Assembly (NCBI GenBank): GCA_002633005.1
Contig: NMRA01000266.1
Location: 487,144-551,143, forward strand
Length of the DNA stretch: 64,000 nt
Source of the DNA: Phoronis australis
Lineage: Eukaryota > Phoronida > Phoronidae
Direction: 5' to 3'
This document shows positions 21,201 through 36,200 of this stretch, piece by piece. A program made the translations under genes and the position numbers. Position 1 is the first letter of the stretch. Each line of letters begins with the position of its first letter. The notes beneath the pieces are model-generated. The model saw nothing but the letters and a program-made list of their open reading frames with translations. It ran no database searches and was not told where the DNA came from.

Positions 21201-24200
21201 GAAGAATTTTGTTCAGGCTCCTGAAAGATTATGACATCTGTTAGGAACTGAAACAATCTGAGTCAGTAGTGAAACTTTATTTATTTAATGTAGTCATTTG
21301 TGAAACTTCATTGGTTTATAGTCAGTTGTGAAACTGTATTTATTTGTGTAATAAATTTTCAAAACTATTTACATGCTCAGATGTGAAACTCTATATAATA
21401 ATTATAGTCAGTTGTGAAACTATTGTTCAGTCCTTCCAGTTTTGAGAGTGTATTAGCAATTTAAAAGGAAGCTGTCATAACCCCGTTCTAATTCTTACAT
21501 TTACTGCCTCTAATACTAGCTTCATATGTACGGTGAAATCAATAGCAGTTTTTTTTAGTAACAAAAACCTCAGTATTTTACGCAGACCGGTGTGCAAACA
21601 TTTACATAGGGGTAATTTTCACCCGCATAGCGCTTGCTTTCCACTCAGAATTCTGGCTGAAATATTAATATCAAAACCTGCTGGTGTTTTTGCTACCCTA
21701 GCGAAAGTGCCAGCAAAAACACTGGCATGAGGCAATGCTGGAAGTACTTGGGTTGTCCATTTTCATCAGGGAAACTGGTAGAATCTGTTGTTATGCTGGG
21801 GTCCATCACATTATGTTTGAACTTCGCAATCTCAACACTGTTAATTGTGAACTTGAAAGTCAATGGGTTGTATAGTATAGTTGACTGTGCCTTTTGTTTA
21901 AGAGGTAGTTTTTTTTTTGAGATTGTGCGTGGGTGGAGAGAAAATGATTAAATCCAGTAATAAATTTATGATATGATAACCATTAATTAAAACAAGTGAA
22001 ACCTGTACACCAACAATGAAGAAGAGTAACTACGCTAGCGCCCTTTGTATGACTAACTTCAGTCAATGAACTGTAAATAAAATTAAACATCTATCTGCTA
22101 TCCAAGCTGTAGGACTCGACACCTGTTGGAAGACTGTCCTGTTGGTCAATCGTCTTACTAACACACACACACTGTACTAAGACAGTGTGCTGCTGGTCAC
22201 AGTTCTTCAGTAATGTAACACAAGTCTGTAGTTGCGTAATGACTCGAATGTCTGGTGCTGATGATTGAAGTGTTTTCCGATATATCCTATGTGATGTTAA
22301 AAAGAGGGGCCTTTGTTTGTCAGTGCCCCTGGTGGCTACTCAGTGTCCCCCCACTCAACACTACTTCACTCAGAACCATGGACATGTTTGTGGTCAACAG
22401 TTTATTATTCTGACCTAAAGGTTTGCATAAATAGTTGACCTGTTGGATTACAGTGAAAACTTGTATAATACCCTGTAACACAGTGTTTGTTTGATCCTTG
22501 TACTGTGACTTGAAGTTTGTAAAGAGACACTAACTTGTTATGTCTGGGCCACAGCCACTGTTGGTGAATGTCTACAAATTGCTCTTGTTGTCTCAGGCAC
22601 TGCTTGTGCTTGGGCTCTCATTATGAATGTTTTTCTGGCTCCTTTATGCTGTTGGTCTATCAACCCATACTGAGCTGCTGGGACAATCTTTCAACTGAGG
22701 ACATTACCTAGAATTTGTGACATGGAGACTCTGAGAAAAACTGATTTTTCTTGATTCTGGAATTTGGGACAAGGCCAAGATTGGCGTTTGCCATATTTCT
22801 CAAATTGTGGACAACGTGCTTTTAGTCTACGATTGGGTAATTATCTTGCAGATGATTCTTGAATTTGGGACACCCACTGCTAGCTATTTCCATAATTTGG
22901 GATAAGCTTCCACCGTGAGCAATGATTTTCACTGTCCCAAATTAGAGAATTTTTACACTAGCTGTTGCTATTAATCACGATTACTGTTTCTTGGACTAGA
23001 CTATGCACTGACACTGCACTTGTCGTGATCGCTACAGTTGGAGATCCTCACTTGTGAAAAAACTACTCTTTCTAGGACTACACTGCTAATCAGCCTCATT
23101 GACATAAAATAATGGTTGATTTGATAACAACAATGGAAAGCACACCAGTTGATATGCAAACTGTGGGAATGATGAATGACGCAGGCACCAGCGTATTGTG
23201 TTTGATTATTTAATGTGTCGTTCAGGCTTCAACTGCTGTACAAGTCAAGTCTACTTGTTTCATGACTATTGGCCAATTCTTCAGGGTGTTCTCCAATCAT
23301 CTCATAAATAGTGTTCACACATATGCCATCATGTATTTTCAAATGCAGTGGAGTGCCGAGTTGTCCTTTTGTTGAGGTCAGCAAGTTACTCTTCACTAAA
23401 CTTTGACATTGTGAATGGAGTGACAAAAAGGAGTGGACTATGGTTCATTGTGTATCTTACATATTCTTAAATCCATTCAACCCAGAAACCCAGTTTAAAC
23501 CAGTCTACTGGGTAGTACTTATCTGAGGTGTACTTATATGAGCTGTCTGTTATCACTGCAGTAGGTGTGTTCCCCTCCATGTACAGGATTGGCTTAGTCT
23601 ATTGTTGACTGTGTCTGGTAATCCTGAACATGCGGATTCACTTAGTGCTGTGTTGGATTGTATGTAGTGACTTAACATGGCGTTGGAAGGGATCCTAACG
23701 ATATGGAGGTTGCGTGGAGGATGAAAAAGGGTCTCAAGGCTGTGGTGATAGTCTACTGCTGTGTGCAGTTCTTGGTGATGATACTGTCGGCTGTTGTAGA
23801 TAAAGGATTGAGGTGAGCGAGCTTTTTGACATTTGTAATGATCTGTCACTAGTCGTTGTCCTTGTATCTGTCCGGTTTGTGATTGTTTTGAAGGACGTTG
23901 TCAATTCTGTGCTAGGTTCGAATTGATTTCTAAGAAATTGCCTTAAATTAGCTGCCTAACAGAAAAAAGCTTTTATTTGGGTAAAGCAGGTAAAGCGGGT
24001 AAAGGGGACCCAGGAGTATTTGGCAAGGGGATTTTTTCAAATGAGCATATTAATCCTGTAGTCATGATTTTGTCATTTTGTAGACATTTTTCCTTGGGGA
24101 CTCCAAAGGCTCCTAATGTAAATGGCTACAATTTCTCAAAACATTTCCTGGTGGTACACGTAGAACTCCAAAATAATCTATCATTTCTGAACAAGGAAAA

Positions 24201-27200
24201 ATTCAATTAACTGGCTACCATATTGTGCCTAGAATAGGTGTGCCCGGGTTTATCTTACACGCACAATCATCTACATGGACAAAATTCAAGAGAAATTTTG
24301 CAAAAACTACAGCTGATAATAAATTCTCTTTTATTTGTATGTTGTATATTTATGTTGGTTCTCTGTTTTAGAAGTGTTTCTCATCGTGTTGGTTGAGTCG
24401 AATATAATTGCTTTTCTGCTTAACCTATTCTTTTATTCCCAAAACAATTCTGTCTATAGGCCTTTCACACTGGCGTCGAATCGTCAACATTTTGAGGAGT
24501 TGTGGTCAGTGCTGTTAACTTCCGTTCTGGACCGAAGTTAACAGCGCCAGTTAACTTCACAGTAAACAAGTGGATTTAACAGTGCAGTGTGTTCAACTTT
24601 GACCCCATCGTCATCACCAAGGGCCATTGTTATCCTCAACAACTAAAGGACAGTGTCTTCTCTAATAGTTGCATATATTTCGCAAGAATAATCAACAGTC
24701 AAATTAGAAATAATTTTTATGTCAATTACCACATTTAAATGTTTCCAAGTTGTCACATTAAAAAAATCTTAGCGAGCACGTGATGTGTCAGTGCTACCTT
24801 GCAAATACTGCGATGACAACAGCGTCACCTACTGTATACTTCGATGTCTGTTACCTAACGAAGCTCGTATGAATCGTTCAGTTAACTTCGCAGTTTGCAT
24901 CGACGCTCCCGGTCAGATGGGAGTTGTCATTATGGAAGCTTGTCATTCGCATTCATTATTACACCTGTGTATTTATTTAGAGCTTGGGCAGAATCGATAT
25001 TCACCGTCTGTTTATCCAGTTTCAAGCTGTCTGCTCAAGTATAACACCTGTTGTGGTGACTTAGGGCATTGCCTATATATTTAGAACAATGCATTTAATG
25101 GTAATTCAATTTAGAAATTTAAATCAAATTAAAACTCGCTTTTCATGCTTTTTTAATGGGGGGGTGCGACTTAAATAATTGCAATGTTCTTTTCAGAAGA
25201 AAGCGTTGATGCGAACTTCTAGATCTATACATTTCTTTGGTTTCTTATAAAACTTGAGTTCTATAATATCCTACAGCATTTGTACTGTAGTTGAAGTTAC
25301 GCTTGTACTGGTTAACAAGGGTTGCAGGCTCGCGGGTATTTCTTGAGATTTTTACCTGTTGATTTGAGACTGAATCAAGTTGAAATGTCCCCGATCTCTT
25401 GCCTGCACATTACTGCAGATATTTCAAACTTCCAACTTTCCTGCTGAAGCTAATGTAAGACTTTATCCACAAGTATTGAGTCAATAATATGACAACTCAG
25501 TGAATGAAAGGACTGTGACATGTGGCTACATATGGAACTGCTCATGCCTGGTGGGAGATTCAAATTGAGTGGCAGCCCTATAACCTTTGAACTTTGGTAA
25601 GTAGTAAACACATTTCCATGCGAAGCAAGCGTGGCGGGTCCAGAGGAAATAGTTTTTTTGTACCATAAACAGGCGAGATGTCGATTTTAAGGTCAACTAG
25701 AAATTACGAGAAAGGATCCATCAACACATGTTTTCAAAATTGCAAAAATCTTAAAAATTAAAAACTAACATCCTACACGCCCTTAAGTTCCTTTTGTGGA
25801 GAGCAAAGCAATAACCTCATTAGCTATGACAAATCTCACCTAAAATGCTCTGGATTGGCTGTGGATAATTGATATGCCACATACCGGGTAGTCATGAAAC
25901 TAGACAAAAGACTGCTGGTATACTTAACAATGTGCCAGATTGAAAATTGTCTCCATTTGGACACTTCTGTCGCCTTTATTAGTAATGGGGGTTCTAAAGC
26001 CTTTGAGGAAATCGAAAATGGAAAATTTTGTCGGAAATTCGTTGGGAATTACCGTTGAGGAGCATAAGCCAAAATAAGAACATTAGCAATAGGGTCGTCC
26101 CGGATTACGCAGTGACACCCGAATCTCGCTGTATTTACCCACAATGCCATTAACATCCGTCATGCGCATTTGGTGTCATGTTGTTATTTGTTGTTATCTA
26201 GTTGTTTACAAGTTTTTCTCGGACAAAAATAATTGCCATTTTCTCATTACTCAAAAGCTTCCGCTGTTGTTTTCAAAAATGTTTTCTGTTGGTACCTATG
26301 ATACAGATTGTAGAGCTAAATTCTAGCACTGTATATCATGAAAATGAGAGAAAATACAATTTCACCTGTCCGCCTTATTACGTCCCAAATAGGTGAGATT
26401 TCAATTTTCCCACCGGGATTTAATAATGCGATTCAATAACGCGTTACCCTTGGTTTATAATATAAACAAAAGTCAAGAATTGATCAAACACAGGGAGTAA
26501 GATAACATAACTTTTTAAAATTTTGTGCTAACGGTTGCTTATCACCCAGATTATTTCTGATGTTAATTGACTGATGGCAAACAGTTGATAAAACTTGGGA
26601 ACTGATAAGATCCGATAGACAAGTTTATTGCACTTGCACAGGACTACAATTTTAGGTATACCAAACCCTGTTTTGGCATGTTAACAGTTATTTAAATCAA
26701 ATTTCCCATCCAATTCCTTGAAACAAAATAATGCTAGATGTAACTCTTGACAACTCTCGAAGTTGAAAACTCCTTTGGAGCAGGCGTGACCTACGCTTAT
26801 AGCGAATTACAGGGCAACTTTGGGGAAAACCACCAACCAAGAACCGTAACGTCCCGTCTGTGATACAGGGAGTATGAGTTCTGCACTAATGACGTACCAC
26901 CCAGGCTCACATAGTCTGCATCAGGCAGCGTTATTCCCCAACACCACGTCAACAATACTTACTGGACATGGTTGAGTTATTTACAGCGAATTATTTTCAG
27001 CACAAAACTCGTTCATAAAAACATTGGGCAATTTTCAACCTACTTCGTATTGACATGGTCACTAGATGTTGTGTTTTTAACTAGTTCATCAACATGTTTA
27101 TGGAAAGAATAAGCTTATAGTCAGTGATGACAACAAGGAGTCAGCAGAGCTCTTGTATGGCATGACATCACCAACATAAACAAAATCACCAGCTTCACAG

Positions 27201-30200
27201 TAAATAACATTGGAAATTCCCTTAAGTTTATCCAAATTGGCAGATGTGATTTAGCTGAAGCAGTGCAATGTCTCAATGATCACTTTACTTAGTACACTAC
27301 TAACATTTATCCAGACTGTGGTCAGCACATCCATTATTGTACTGTTATTTACATAATTGTGTAAATTGTGTTTGCCCTGCAAGGCATAAAATATAGTTTA
27401 TCAATGCATTTAACAACAGGTCCTAATACAGGGTCTTGAGGAACTCCTTTGCAAGCAGGATACCAGTTCTAAGAGGCACCGTTGATCTTTTAAAAAATAT
27501 AGTTACAAATGGTCTGGTACATCAACCAGGCATATGCTGGCTGCGCATGTGGCCCCATTGCACTGATCCCCTGACCTGTAGTTAAAACCGAGCTGAGGAA
27601 CTAGAAACCTGACTAAGGGTCTAGCAATGTGCCCCATTGTGACTCGAACCCACAGCCTTGAGTGAAGGAAGTGCTGGACACTTATCACACTGGGTCACAC
27701 TGGCTCCTCAATGTCGATCTTTACCCTCATATAACTTTCTGACAGGTGTGAGTATAAAAAGAACGTGCTTTTTGAGAACAACAATACTGTAGGCTTCCAA
27801 TTTAGAATTGGTCAGAGTGATGAAGGTAATCGAATGCTGTCGATAAGTCAATTAACAAACAACTTGCATGCATATTCTGATCTAAAGCAGATATCGAGAT
27901 TTCTGTGAGTCTCAGTAATTCACCTTAGCATAAATACCTCCCCCCCTGTTTGAAAATCACATAAATAGTTACTGATTACTTCATCAAAATGAACATTCAG
28001 TTATCTACAAATGAGTCTTTAAAACTTAATTTATCTGAGTAAGGACATTAACAGATCTGTTACAGCTTACATCCTGGAGCTTTTCTTGTTAAACAGTGTC
28101 GTAATTTGAATTTTTTAAAGAATAGATCTATACTTTGTGGACAATGCCATGCATGTCTTACAGAAATGTAGCCTGGATATCAACACCAGTTTTGTAAGAC
28201 CGGATAAACTGCCAGTGTTATGACCTCTCGTGTGTACTTTTTATCTGCTTGATATTTTAACTGATCAGTTAGAGATCCTGTGTCTTTTATATTTAGGTCA
28301 AGTGGCAAGTACTAAGGCTTGAAACTCTTCCATTGATAGTTATTTTGAAAGTCAAGTCCACAGCTGGTGAACTCTAGGACAGTCCAAAGATAATGTTTGT
28401 AAATCAAATGTCTTGAATATCTAATTCCTATGTTATGGGCCGGTTTTCGAACCTGGTTTGCTCAAATTGTGTGGTAAAAATTTCAGAGATGGAGGTTAAC
28501 CCTAGTGCAACAGACTATGAGCACTCATGAGTGCAACTGTTGAAATTCTGTGTAGGTTGTTGAATTGAAATTAAGCAGTAGCCTGAACAGAGTGTGGTAT
28601 TATTTACCTTCACATTGTAAAAATCTCTGCTTTGTCTAATAAAATGCAAGTACCTAAACCTACTACTGTGTGCATCACATTCAACTATTCTTGGCGCGAT
28701 ATATTTGAAAATATTTTCGATGACTCGATATTTCTGGTTATTAGCCTGCGTCTCAGGCATGTTAAATTTTTTGCTTATTTCAGAAACGCATTGTCCACTA
28801 TAGTGAAAAGATGTCTAGGATTTGAAAATGTTTTCTCATCTGAAGATTCTGTATTTGAATATGGCAGGATTTGATGAGGATTGAATGCTAGATGTCAAAT
28901 TTAGCTTCGGAGTTTTATAAACTTGCACAAAATGTTGTTTGTGCTGCGAAAATGCCCTGTGCTTTCTTCTAGAAATCTGCTGTTTGCTGTACTTTTGACA
29001 TTAAATTCCAATTGTATCAGCATTTTTTTCTTGATATAGAATTTGATGTAAAACAAAAATGTTAAAAAGAACTTCAAACATAAAGTCAAGCTGGCCACTT
29101 TGAACATTACTGTGCTATGGACCCTGACCCAGTCTGTCATTTTTGCTGCACAACGATTAATCCTTTTGCATAAATTTGCCTAAACGTCCATTTGAAACAC
29201 TCACAGTAATTAAAAAACGCTCGTTAAAGCATTATTTTCACACCATTACCCAGGTAGTGATTACAAGCAGGTGTTAAAAAGTAATTTTTAACCTCTGTCT
29301 GGGCATCAAGTGACCTATACCTTCTGAATAATCAGTGAATGAAAAATCTCAGTCCATGTCATAAAGTGCCAACTGTAATCATTTCCATTCACGTGAACAC
29401 CATTTTTATGTAGGGAGTCGTTTTTTGCATTGAATTTAAGTTTCTAAAAACGTCAGATTTGGGTGACTTCCTGTTTTTGATTTTAGGATCTTGCTGGAGT
29501 TTTGAAGAGAATTGTGTGCAGTGTTTTATATTTGCCTCAAACAACTGAGGTATCAACCATCAAATTCTCTTTTAAAACATTGTCTATAAGTGTTCATTTT
29601 AATATCATCTTTGTTAAAAGAAAAATAAAATTCACCTTTTCCTTGTCCACGTACCATGAAAAGAGTGAAACTTATCAGCCGAATCAACCTAAACATTAAA
29701 GAGAAATCAATGTTTAAAATAGATAAGAGAGCATCAAAAATCAGAATGCCTGAAAAAGACTGATAATGATTTGCCAAGTAATTGAAATCAGCTGAGGTCT
29801 CCCGAACCACTCACATGTTTGACAAAGAAATATTACGTTTAAAGAAATGCTATGAGAAGCAAGAAATTGACACACAGTATATGAAGATTAAGTTTTTGCA
29901 AGAGACCCACGAGGTTTGTCAGTTATATGAATAATTGAAAAGCCGTGGTTTTGAAGGTTTTTAGAATCTGTAGAGGTTTGTATATCTTTCTCTCAAAACA
30001 ATTTGTCATTTTGATCTTTAATACTATAATTACAAATTTCATTTGGCACTGGCTGTGGTACAAATTCATGGTAACAGAGTGGCTTTATCTGCTAGTCACT
30101 TAGAACTGAAACTATTCAGTGAAGATCCCTTTGGAACCAAAGAACCGTACCTTGATATAGTATGTGTACAGCCATTTCGTCCATATCTCACGGACTTGAT

Positions 30201-33200
30201 TCGCCACTGGGTGTGCCCTCTGTTGTTGTAGAATAAAACAATAAAAACACTAACAGGGATACTCCTTAATGCTGGGCGATTCCATAACAGGACTGAATGC
30301 ACCGCTGGTAGATCAATTACAGGGTCTCTGTTAAGACTAGGTCTGTGGACTTGGATTTCAATTGCTTCTCGTATCCTGCGCTTCCACTTCTCTGGGTGCA
30401 GACTTAATATACTGAAGTCCTCCTCAGAGATCTGGTGATGTAGATCTCTGTCATGCTCTTGGACAGCAGTAATAGGCCTGAGGTTGAAGTTATGGTTGTC
30501 CTTAACTCTGGTCGATAACTGGCGACCCGTGTGTCCAATATAGTTTTCAGTACACTCACTACACTGTCGTGTATTCGTACATCACCCCACGCCTCTCGAG
30601 GGGGGGATGACGGTTCTTTCACTGATGGCAGGATGGACGGAATAGTGTTAAACCGTTTGGGAAACATCTTGATGTTGTGTTTATGGTAGACGGGCTGATT
30701 TCTTTCGGAGATTCGTCTGACATAGGAAATACACACAGTGAAGTTGATGATCGCAGGATCAGCGGGTCGCCCTGACATGTTCATTCCTTGTTACGTACAT
30801 CGAACATCCAGCCATGATATACGTCGGCACCCAATGCTCATTTCACATGACGATCCTCAGCTTCCTTCAAAACTGTGTCAATACAATGCCAGTAATTTGC
30901 TAAAATATAATACCAAGTTGTATTAGAAATCTAAAATGCCAATGTTCTGTACCGATGTTTGGTTATTTCTCGTCAGTCTGACATGGGAGTTTTTGTCATG
31001 TTCTTGTCTGCATAAATAATCAGCGTTGTTGCTGTTATCATAAGCTGTAAGCAACGTTCATCATTATCACTATCTTTTTCTTCTATCCTGTAATATCATG
31101 ATAACGTAAAATTTACTTATTGAAATATATACGTATCGCCATTGGTCTAAAGTATAACTAAGGCCAAACAATGCATAATTGCCAAATGTGTTACAAACTA
31201 GACAGTAACATTGTGACGTCTAAGAATATAGTGGATGAATTTTAGAGATATTGGGAGTTCTCATGAGGAATTTGAATTTAAATACCGTGATGTGGGAGAA
31301 TGACCAAAGTGACCATTTGTGTATTATGGCTGAAGATCTCAGTACGCACTTCACACTTAAGTGGTATTTGTCTTGCTCACCACCCAAGTCATATAACTTA
31401 CTGCGATGTATTTTCGTAAGGAATATTTGCGTGACGTCCACTTTCCGCAAGCCATGGACAGTTGAAACTGCGCAGTCGCGTCAACGACTGAACTAATACT
31501 CACGGGATACTAATTATCCGTAAGTGATTCTGTAGGAAGTACGTTGTTTTGTGTTACATTCCATGTCATGCTAAAGTGAGTTGCATTTCCTGCCTAAAAT
31601 TGCTTTGCTAGTACCCATGCCTCGTAAAATCTTTTTGTAATTTGCAGTTATTTTGATGACTCTTTTCTTAACTGAATGGTCCATTTACAGTGATGTCCTG
31701 CTGAATTAAATGGCATATTGATATTGCGGGTCCATTTATAGTGATGTCCTGCTGAATTAAATGGCATATTGATATTGCGGGTCCATTTATAGTGATGTCC
31801 TGCTGAATTAAATGGCATATTGATATTGCGGGTCCAGTTACAGTGATGTCCTGCTGAATTAAATGGCATATTGATATTGCTGGTCCATTTACAGTGATGT
31901 CCTGCTGAATTAGATGGCATATTGATATCGCGGGTCCATTTACAGTGATGTCCTGCTGAATTAAATGGCATATTGATATTGCGAGTCCATTTACAGTGAT
32001 GTCCTGCTGAATTAAATGGCATATTGATATTTCGGGTTTCTTAACAAAGATAGGCTTCTGCCTAGGAAGTAACACGGTCTATTTTTCATAGTCCATTCGT
32101 ATTAGTGTGCATTCACATCTGTCGTAATACGTAACTTTGATGCTATTCAAAAGACAGCTTTCTTACAGATGCATTCATCAGTTACTTTGCCTCTCATTTA
32201 CAGTTTAAGTATTTGAAACGGCCCATTTTCATATTGCGTTTCTTAAATTTCCAGAAGTGAGAGAGATGGTGTCCAGTCAGGTGACACCGAGACACCAACA
32301 GGAGGCAGCACTAATGGCACGTCTGATCAAGCTGAGCTTCCCACCTTGGACGTCCCTGATACAACTGCTCAAGAGTCTGAGAGCAAGTAAGAAACAAATA
32401 CCTTTGCCACAAGTTTATTTATTTATTTATTTATTTATTATTATTGTGATATTTAAAATGAGGGTGGCCTCTTCAGTGATAGCACTGCTTTCCAAGAGGG
32501 CCCTCAAGTGCTAACTTTTTGCTGAAACCTGTAATTTGGCATGGTCAAGCTTAACCTGGTTCTTTCGTTGAATACATGCTCACTTTCTTGACGTTTACAT
32601 TTCCTGTTGCTGTTAATTGTTTCAGCATTGGGTGTTTTCTATACCCTTCCAAAATAGTGTCCTAATGCATTCAAGCAATCTTTAAAATACTAGCATTTCG
32701 GAAGGTGATCGTTTGACATTCTATTCTCAGTACACCACAATGTTCATGTTTATACTGTGCGTGTTCTAAAATGAACGTAGGTGTTCTATTTTAGAACACA
32801 AGTGATGCGCTGACGCGTCATTTCGCTTAGATTGTAGGTGGAGTGCCTCATTCAGTCATGGGTTTTAGTTAGTTGTGCTGTTTAGTGTATTCCATTCACA
32901 TGTTGATATTGCAGTCAAGACAAGGAGACAGAAAGCCAAATTGATGATCTCGGCAAAAAGGAAGGTACTGGTGAGTCTCGTGTTCTGGAAGAAACTGTCC
33001 ACCCGGAGCAGTTAACTAAACCAGGTACTTGGGCCTTGTCTTGTCAAAGGTTGAAAACACAGTTGTAGCAAAGGTGGCCATAAGCAGCTTTTTGTGAACC
33101 CAGCCCTGCATATCTTGACTGTGTGGTATTCACCTTTAACAATCACCTTCATAAAGTGTGCTAGTAAATTGTGTGCCACTAAGAATCCAAGAGAGGACAG

Positions 33201-36200
33201 TCTTTGCCAAGGTCAGTCTTAGCCGAGCTCAGTATTAGCCGAGGTCAGTCTTAGCCGAGGTCAGTCTTAGCCGAGGTCAGTCTTAGCCGAGGTCAGTCTT
33301 AGCCGAGATCAGTCTTACAACCATTGACAAAATGGGTTCACCCTGCTTGCTAAGTCTTGCAAGACAAGACTGATCGTTAGTTGGGATTTCTAGTGTCCGA
33401 ATAGTGTCCGAATGGCATGAATGATGGGTAATATTCTATGGCCAGGTTGGTCAGTATTGAGGTTTATCAGAAGTTGGTCATATCACGTTTCAGTGACAGA
33501 GGCTTGGGGCTTGAACAAGATTTGTTTCTCAAAGAGTGGAAAAGGGTGGGGACGCAGTTTGTCTTTCGTTTCCGTAACCGTGGAACAGACTGGGGGCACG
33601 AAACATTTTTCAACCAATCGGAGGCCATAAGTATCGGTGGTTGTGTAATGATTTTTGGTGTTGTAGCTCCTGATACAGCTCAGCCCACTGCTCAGACACA
33701 AGATCCCATGCCAACAGATGTCGCTAGTCACACGTCCACAGATGGCAGTAGTGGTGCACAGACAGAGACTTCTCCCCCTGTCTCAGATGACACTCAGGAT
33801 AACCTTGAAGAGTTTGAAGAGTGGAAGAAGAAGCGGATGCCAGATATCGGTGAGGAAAGCTTCTTGGTGTTCAGACAAGCTTGCACAATATTACCCATTC
33901 ATGATCGTACTTTTCTAGTGGTTATAAGTTACTACATTATCATTGTTGTACCATGCTTGGTCTGTACACTAGTACTTCATTATAGTTGTCGTTTAATGTC
34001 GCTATTTTCTCTTAAGTACGGCATTTTTAAGATATTTATTCAATACTTGGGAAAATATTTATTTTTGCTAATCAGGTGTTAAGATGTGCACTTGTGTTCA
34101 GAGCTATAAGTTCCCTAAATGAGTTTTTCCTTTGATAGCTCGTACTTTTTTCGTGACTTTGTTAATGTAGCAGTTGCGACATCTATTGGACATTACCACA
34201 GGATGTTTGTCTCATCTTGGCTCCATGGTTAAATTATGTGTTGAGCTTGAAAATCCATATTGGAAAGATTAACCAAGCTTAGAATTATGCATCGTCATTC
34301 AAGCTTTTGTTCGCTTTACAAGTTTTCACAATTTTGAAGACTTCTGCCAACGCCTATTGAATGTGTTCTCCATTGTTACAAAAAAGAAGGACAAGCAACT
34401 TTTGTGATCTTTGTACCTGGGTCTAGGAACATGATTCGTTTCAATGTATAACTTACAAAAGTTTCGTTACATTTTAATTTTAACTGTCAAACTCTGGACC
34501 AGGAACTTAAAGCTTGACTAAGCTCGCTCAAATTTAGTTGAGTACCTCACCACTCATCAGAATTGTTGTCTCCAATAGGGGGCGATGTTGTCACGGAGTC
34601 CAGCAATAGTCAAGACATCATCAAACCAGGCAAGAAGCTGACCAACTTTGCAAGTGCTGAGTGTGGGGCAAAGGTCATGGCCTCTAACCCCGAGGCCAAG
34701 AACGCCCCCTATCTGCTGAGTGAGAATAAGGATGAATACATGATCAACCCATGCAGCGCTAAGAAGTGGTGAGTTGCGGATCAAGAGTAGTCGTGGCGAT
34801 TATTGTCAGTTGAATCTCGTTAATAATACTGGCATTTAATGTGTAGGTCAAGCCCTAATGTTGCTGAATTCAATCTGGAAAAAATTATGTTAGCAACTAC
34901 CAGTCGTCCACGGAAACCATTTTCATTCATATGAAGGTAATGATGCTTGTGATTTTGATAAACACAACTTTGTTTATTTATGATGTAGCTCACTGCCACT
35001 TCACACTATGTGGCAGTGTAGCCGATTTTGTAGAGTGTCAAACTTAAACGAATTATAATGGTGATCTTAATTTCTCATGACGGTACAAGAAATGTGATTC
35101 AGAATCAAGTAACATCGTTAAACTTCATTCCTTTTGTTTCTTTTGTTATATAATTTCTCACTCTTGAGGTTATAAGATATTTTTCTCTCTAGTTGTGCTT
35201 AAGAATACCGTGCTATCTTTATGGTCTAGTCTATGTTTGCAGTCCAGATATTTGCCCGCCAAATATGTTACCGCAAATTGTCTGTTGAAGTTCACCAGTC
35301 CACCATAACCTCTCCGTCCTTACCCTAGGTTTGTTGTGCAGCTGTGTGAGGCTGTTGAACAGATCCATGCCATAGAGATAGCTAATCTGGAGTTGTTCTC
35401 CTCTGTGCCAGAGACATTCAAAGTCTTTATAAGTGACAGGTACATTGTAACTGTAGATATCAAAAATTGTTGTTTAGATGAACCTTTGCGGTGGGTTTTT
35501 ATACTTGTTTATTGTAATGCTGATTATATAATATGATTTTTGTAATTAGGTCTCAGTTTCAGTTAAAGGGATATTTTGGTTTCCCAAAAAGTGCGTTTTT
35601 GGGAATTGTTGAATGGGATAGACTTCTTATGGACTTTTTTGAGGCTTTGACCAGAGTTATGAAACGATGAAATCGTGACCATTGTTTTGTGATTTAATTT
35701 ATTACAAATCACCAATTTTCGACATTGTTTGTCTCACAGTTGCCGTAGTCAAGGCCAGTGACTTTTCCAGTTAAATACGCTTAAATCATAGTCATTTATC
35801 ACTTTAATATCTGTCATTTATCCAGTGAGATTTAACTTGCTGGTAGTGCGTTTGGGCTGCCACAACGAAGGTTCTCGGTTGGAATTCACACTGGGGCTGT
35901 TCTCAGAAAAATCACCTTTCCAGATATTGTCATAAAAAGTCTAAGCTATCTATCTAGAAATGTGTTTTAAAAGTAACTAGCCTAATATTTAATTATTTTT
36001 ACTGATTCATTCGGGTCCAATATCCATATCTAGCATATTAATCTAATTTGTTTGTTTGTTTATTTGTTTTCTTTTCTCACTAATGCGCTGCCTAACCACC
36101 TTACCAGGTTCCCAGTCAAAGAATGGACGTTTCCCCTAGGTACATTCCATGCTAAGGAGCACCGTAGTGTCCAGTCTTTCAACGTGACTGCCAAATCACA

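Larger units (their letters stand above)
20570..32254. other. Large SUCO intron (about 11.7 kb)
   Basis: No supportable gene. It holds a degenerate 'gtcagttgtgaaactgtatt' tandem at 21260-21425, a SINE at 27511-27706, a Penelope-like relic at 30230-30785, a 51-bp tandem array at 31679-32035, and a 13-bp inverted repeat near 24513-24549 (GCTGTTAACTTC ... GAAGTTAACAGC). Open frames of 60-130 codons here lack motifs. I see nothing else I can name. Confidence 0.7.

Noticed and set aside
27511-27706. A functional tRNA gene
   Set aside because: A- and B-box-like sequences are present but the acceptor and anticodon arms do not pair; the locus matches two other dispersed copies, so it is a SINE.
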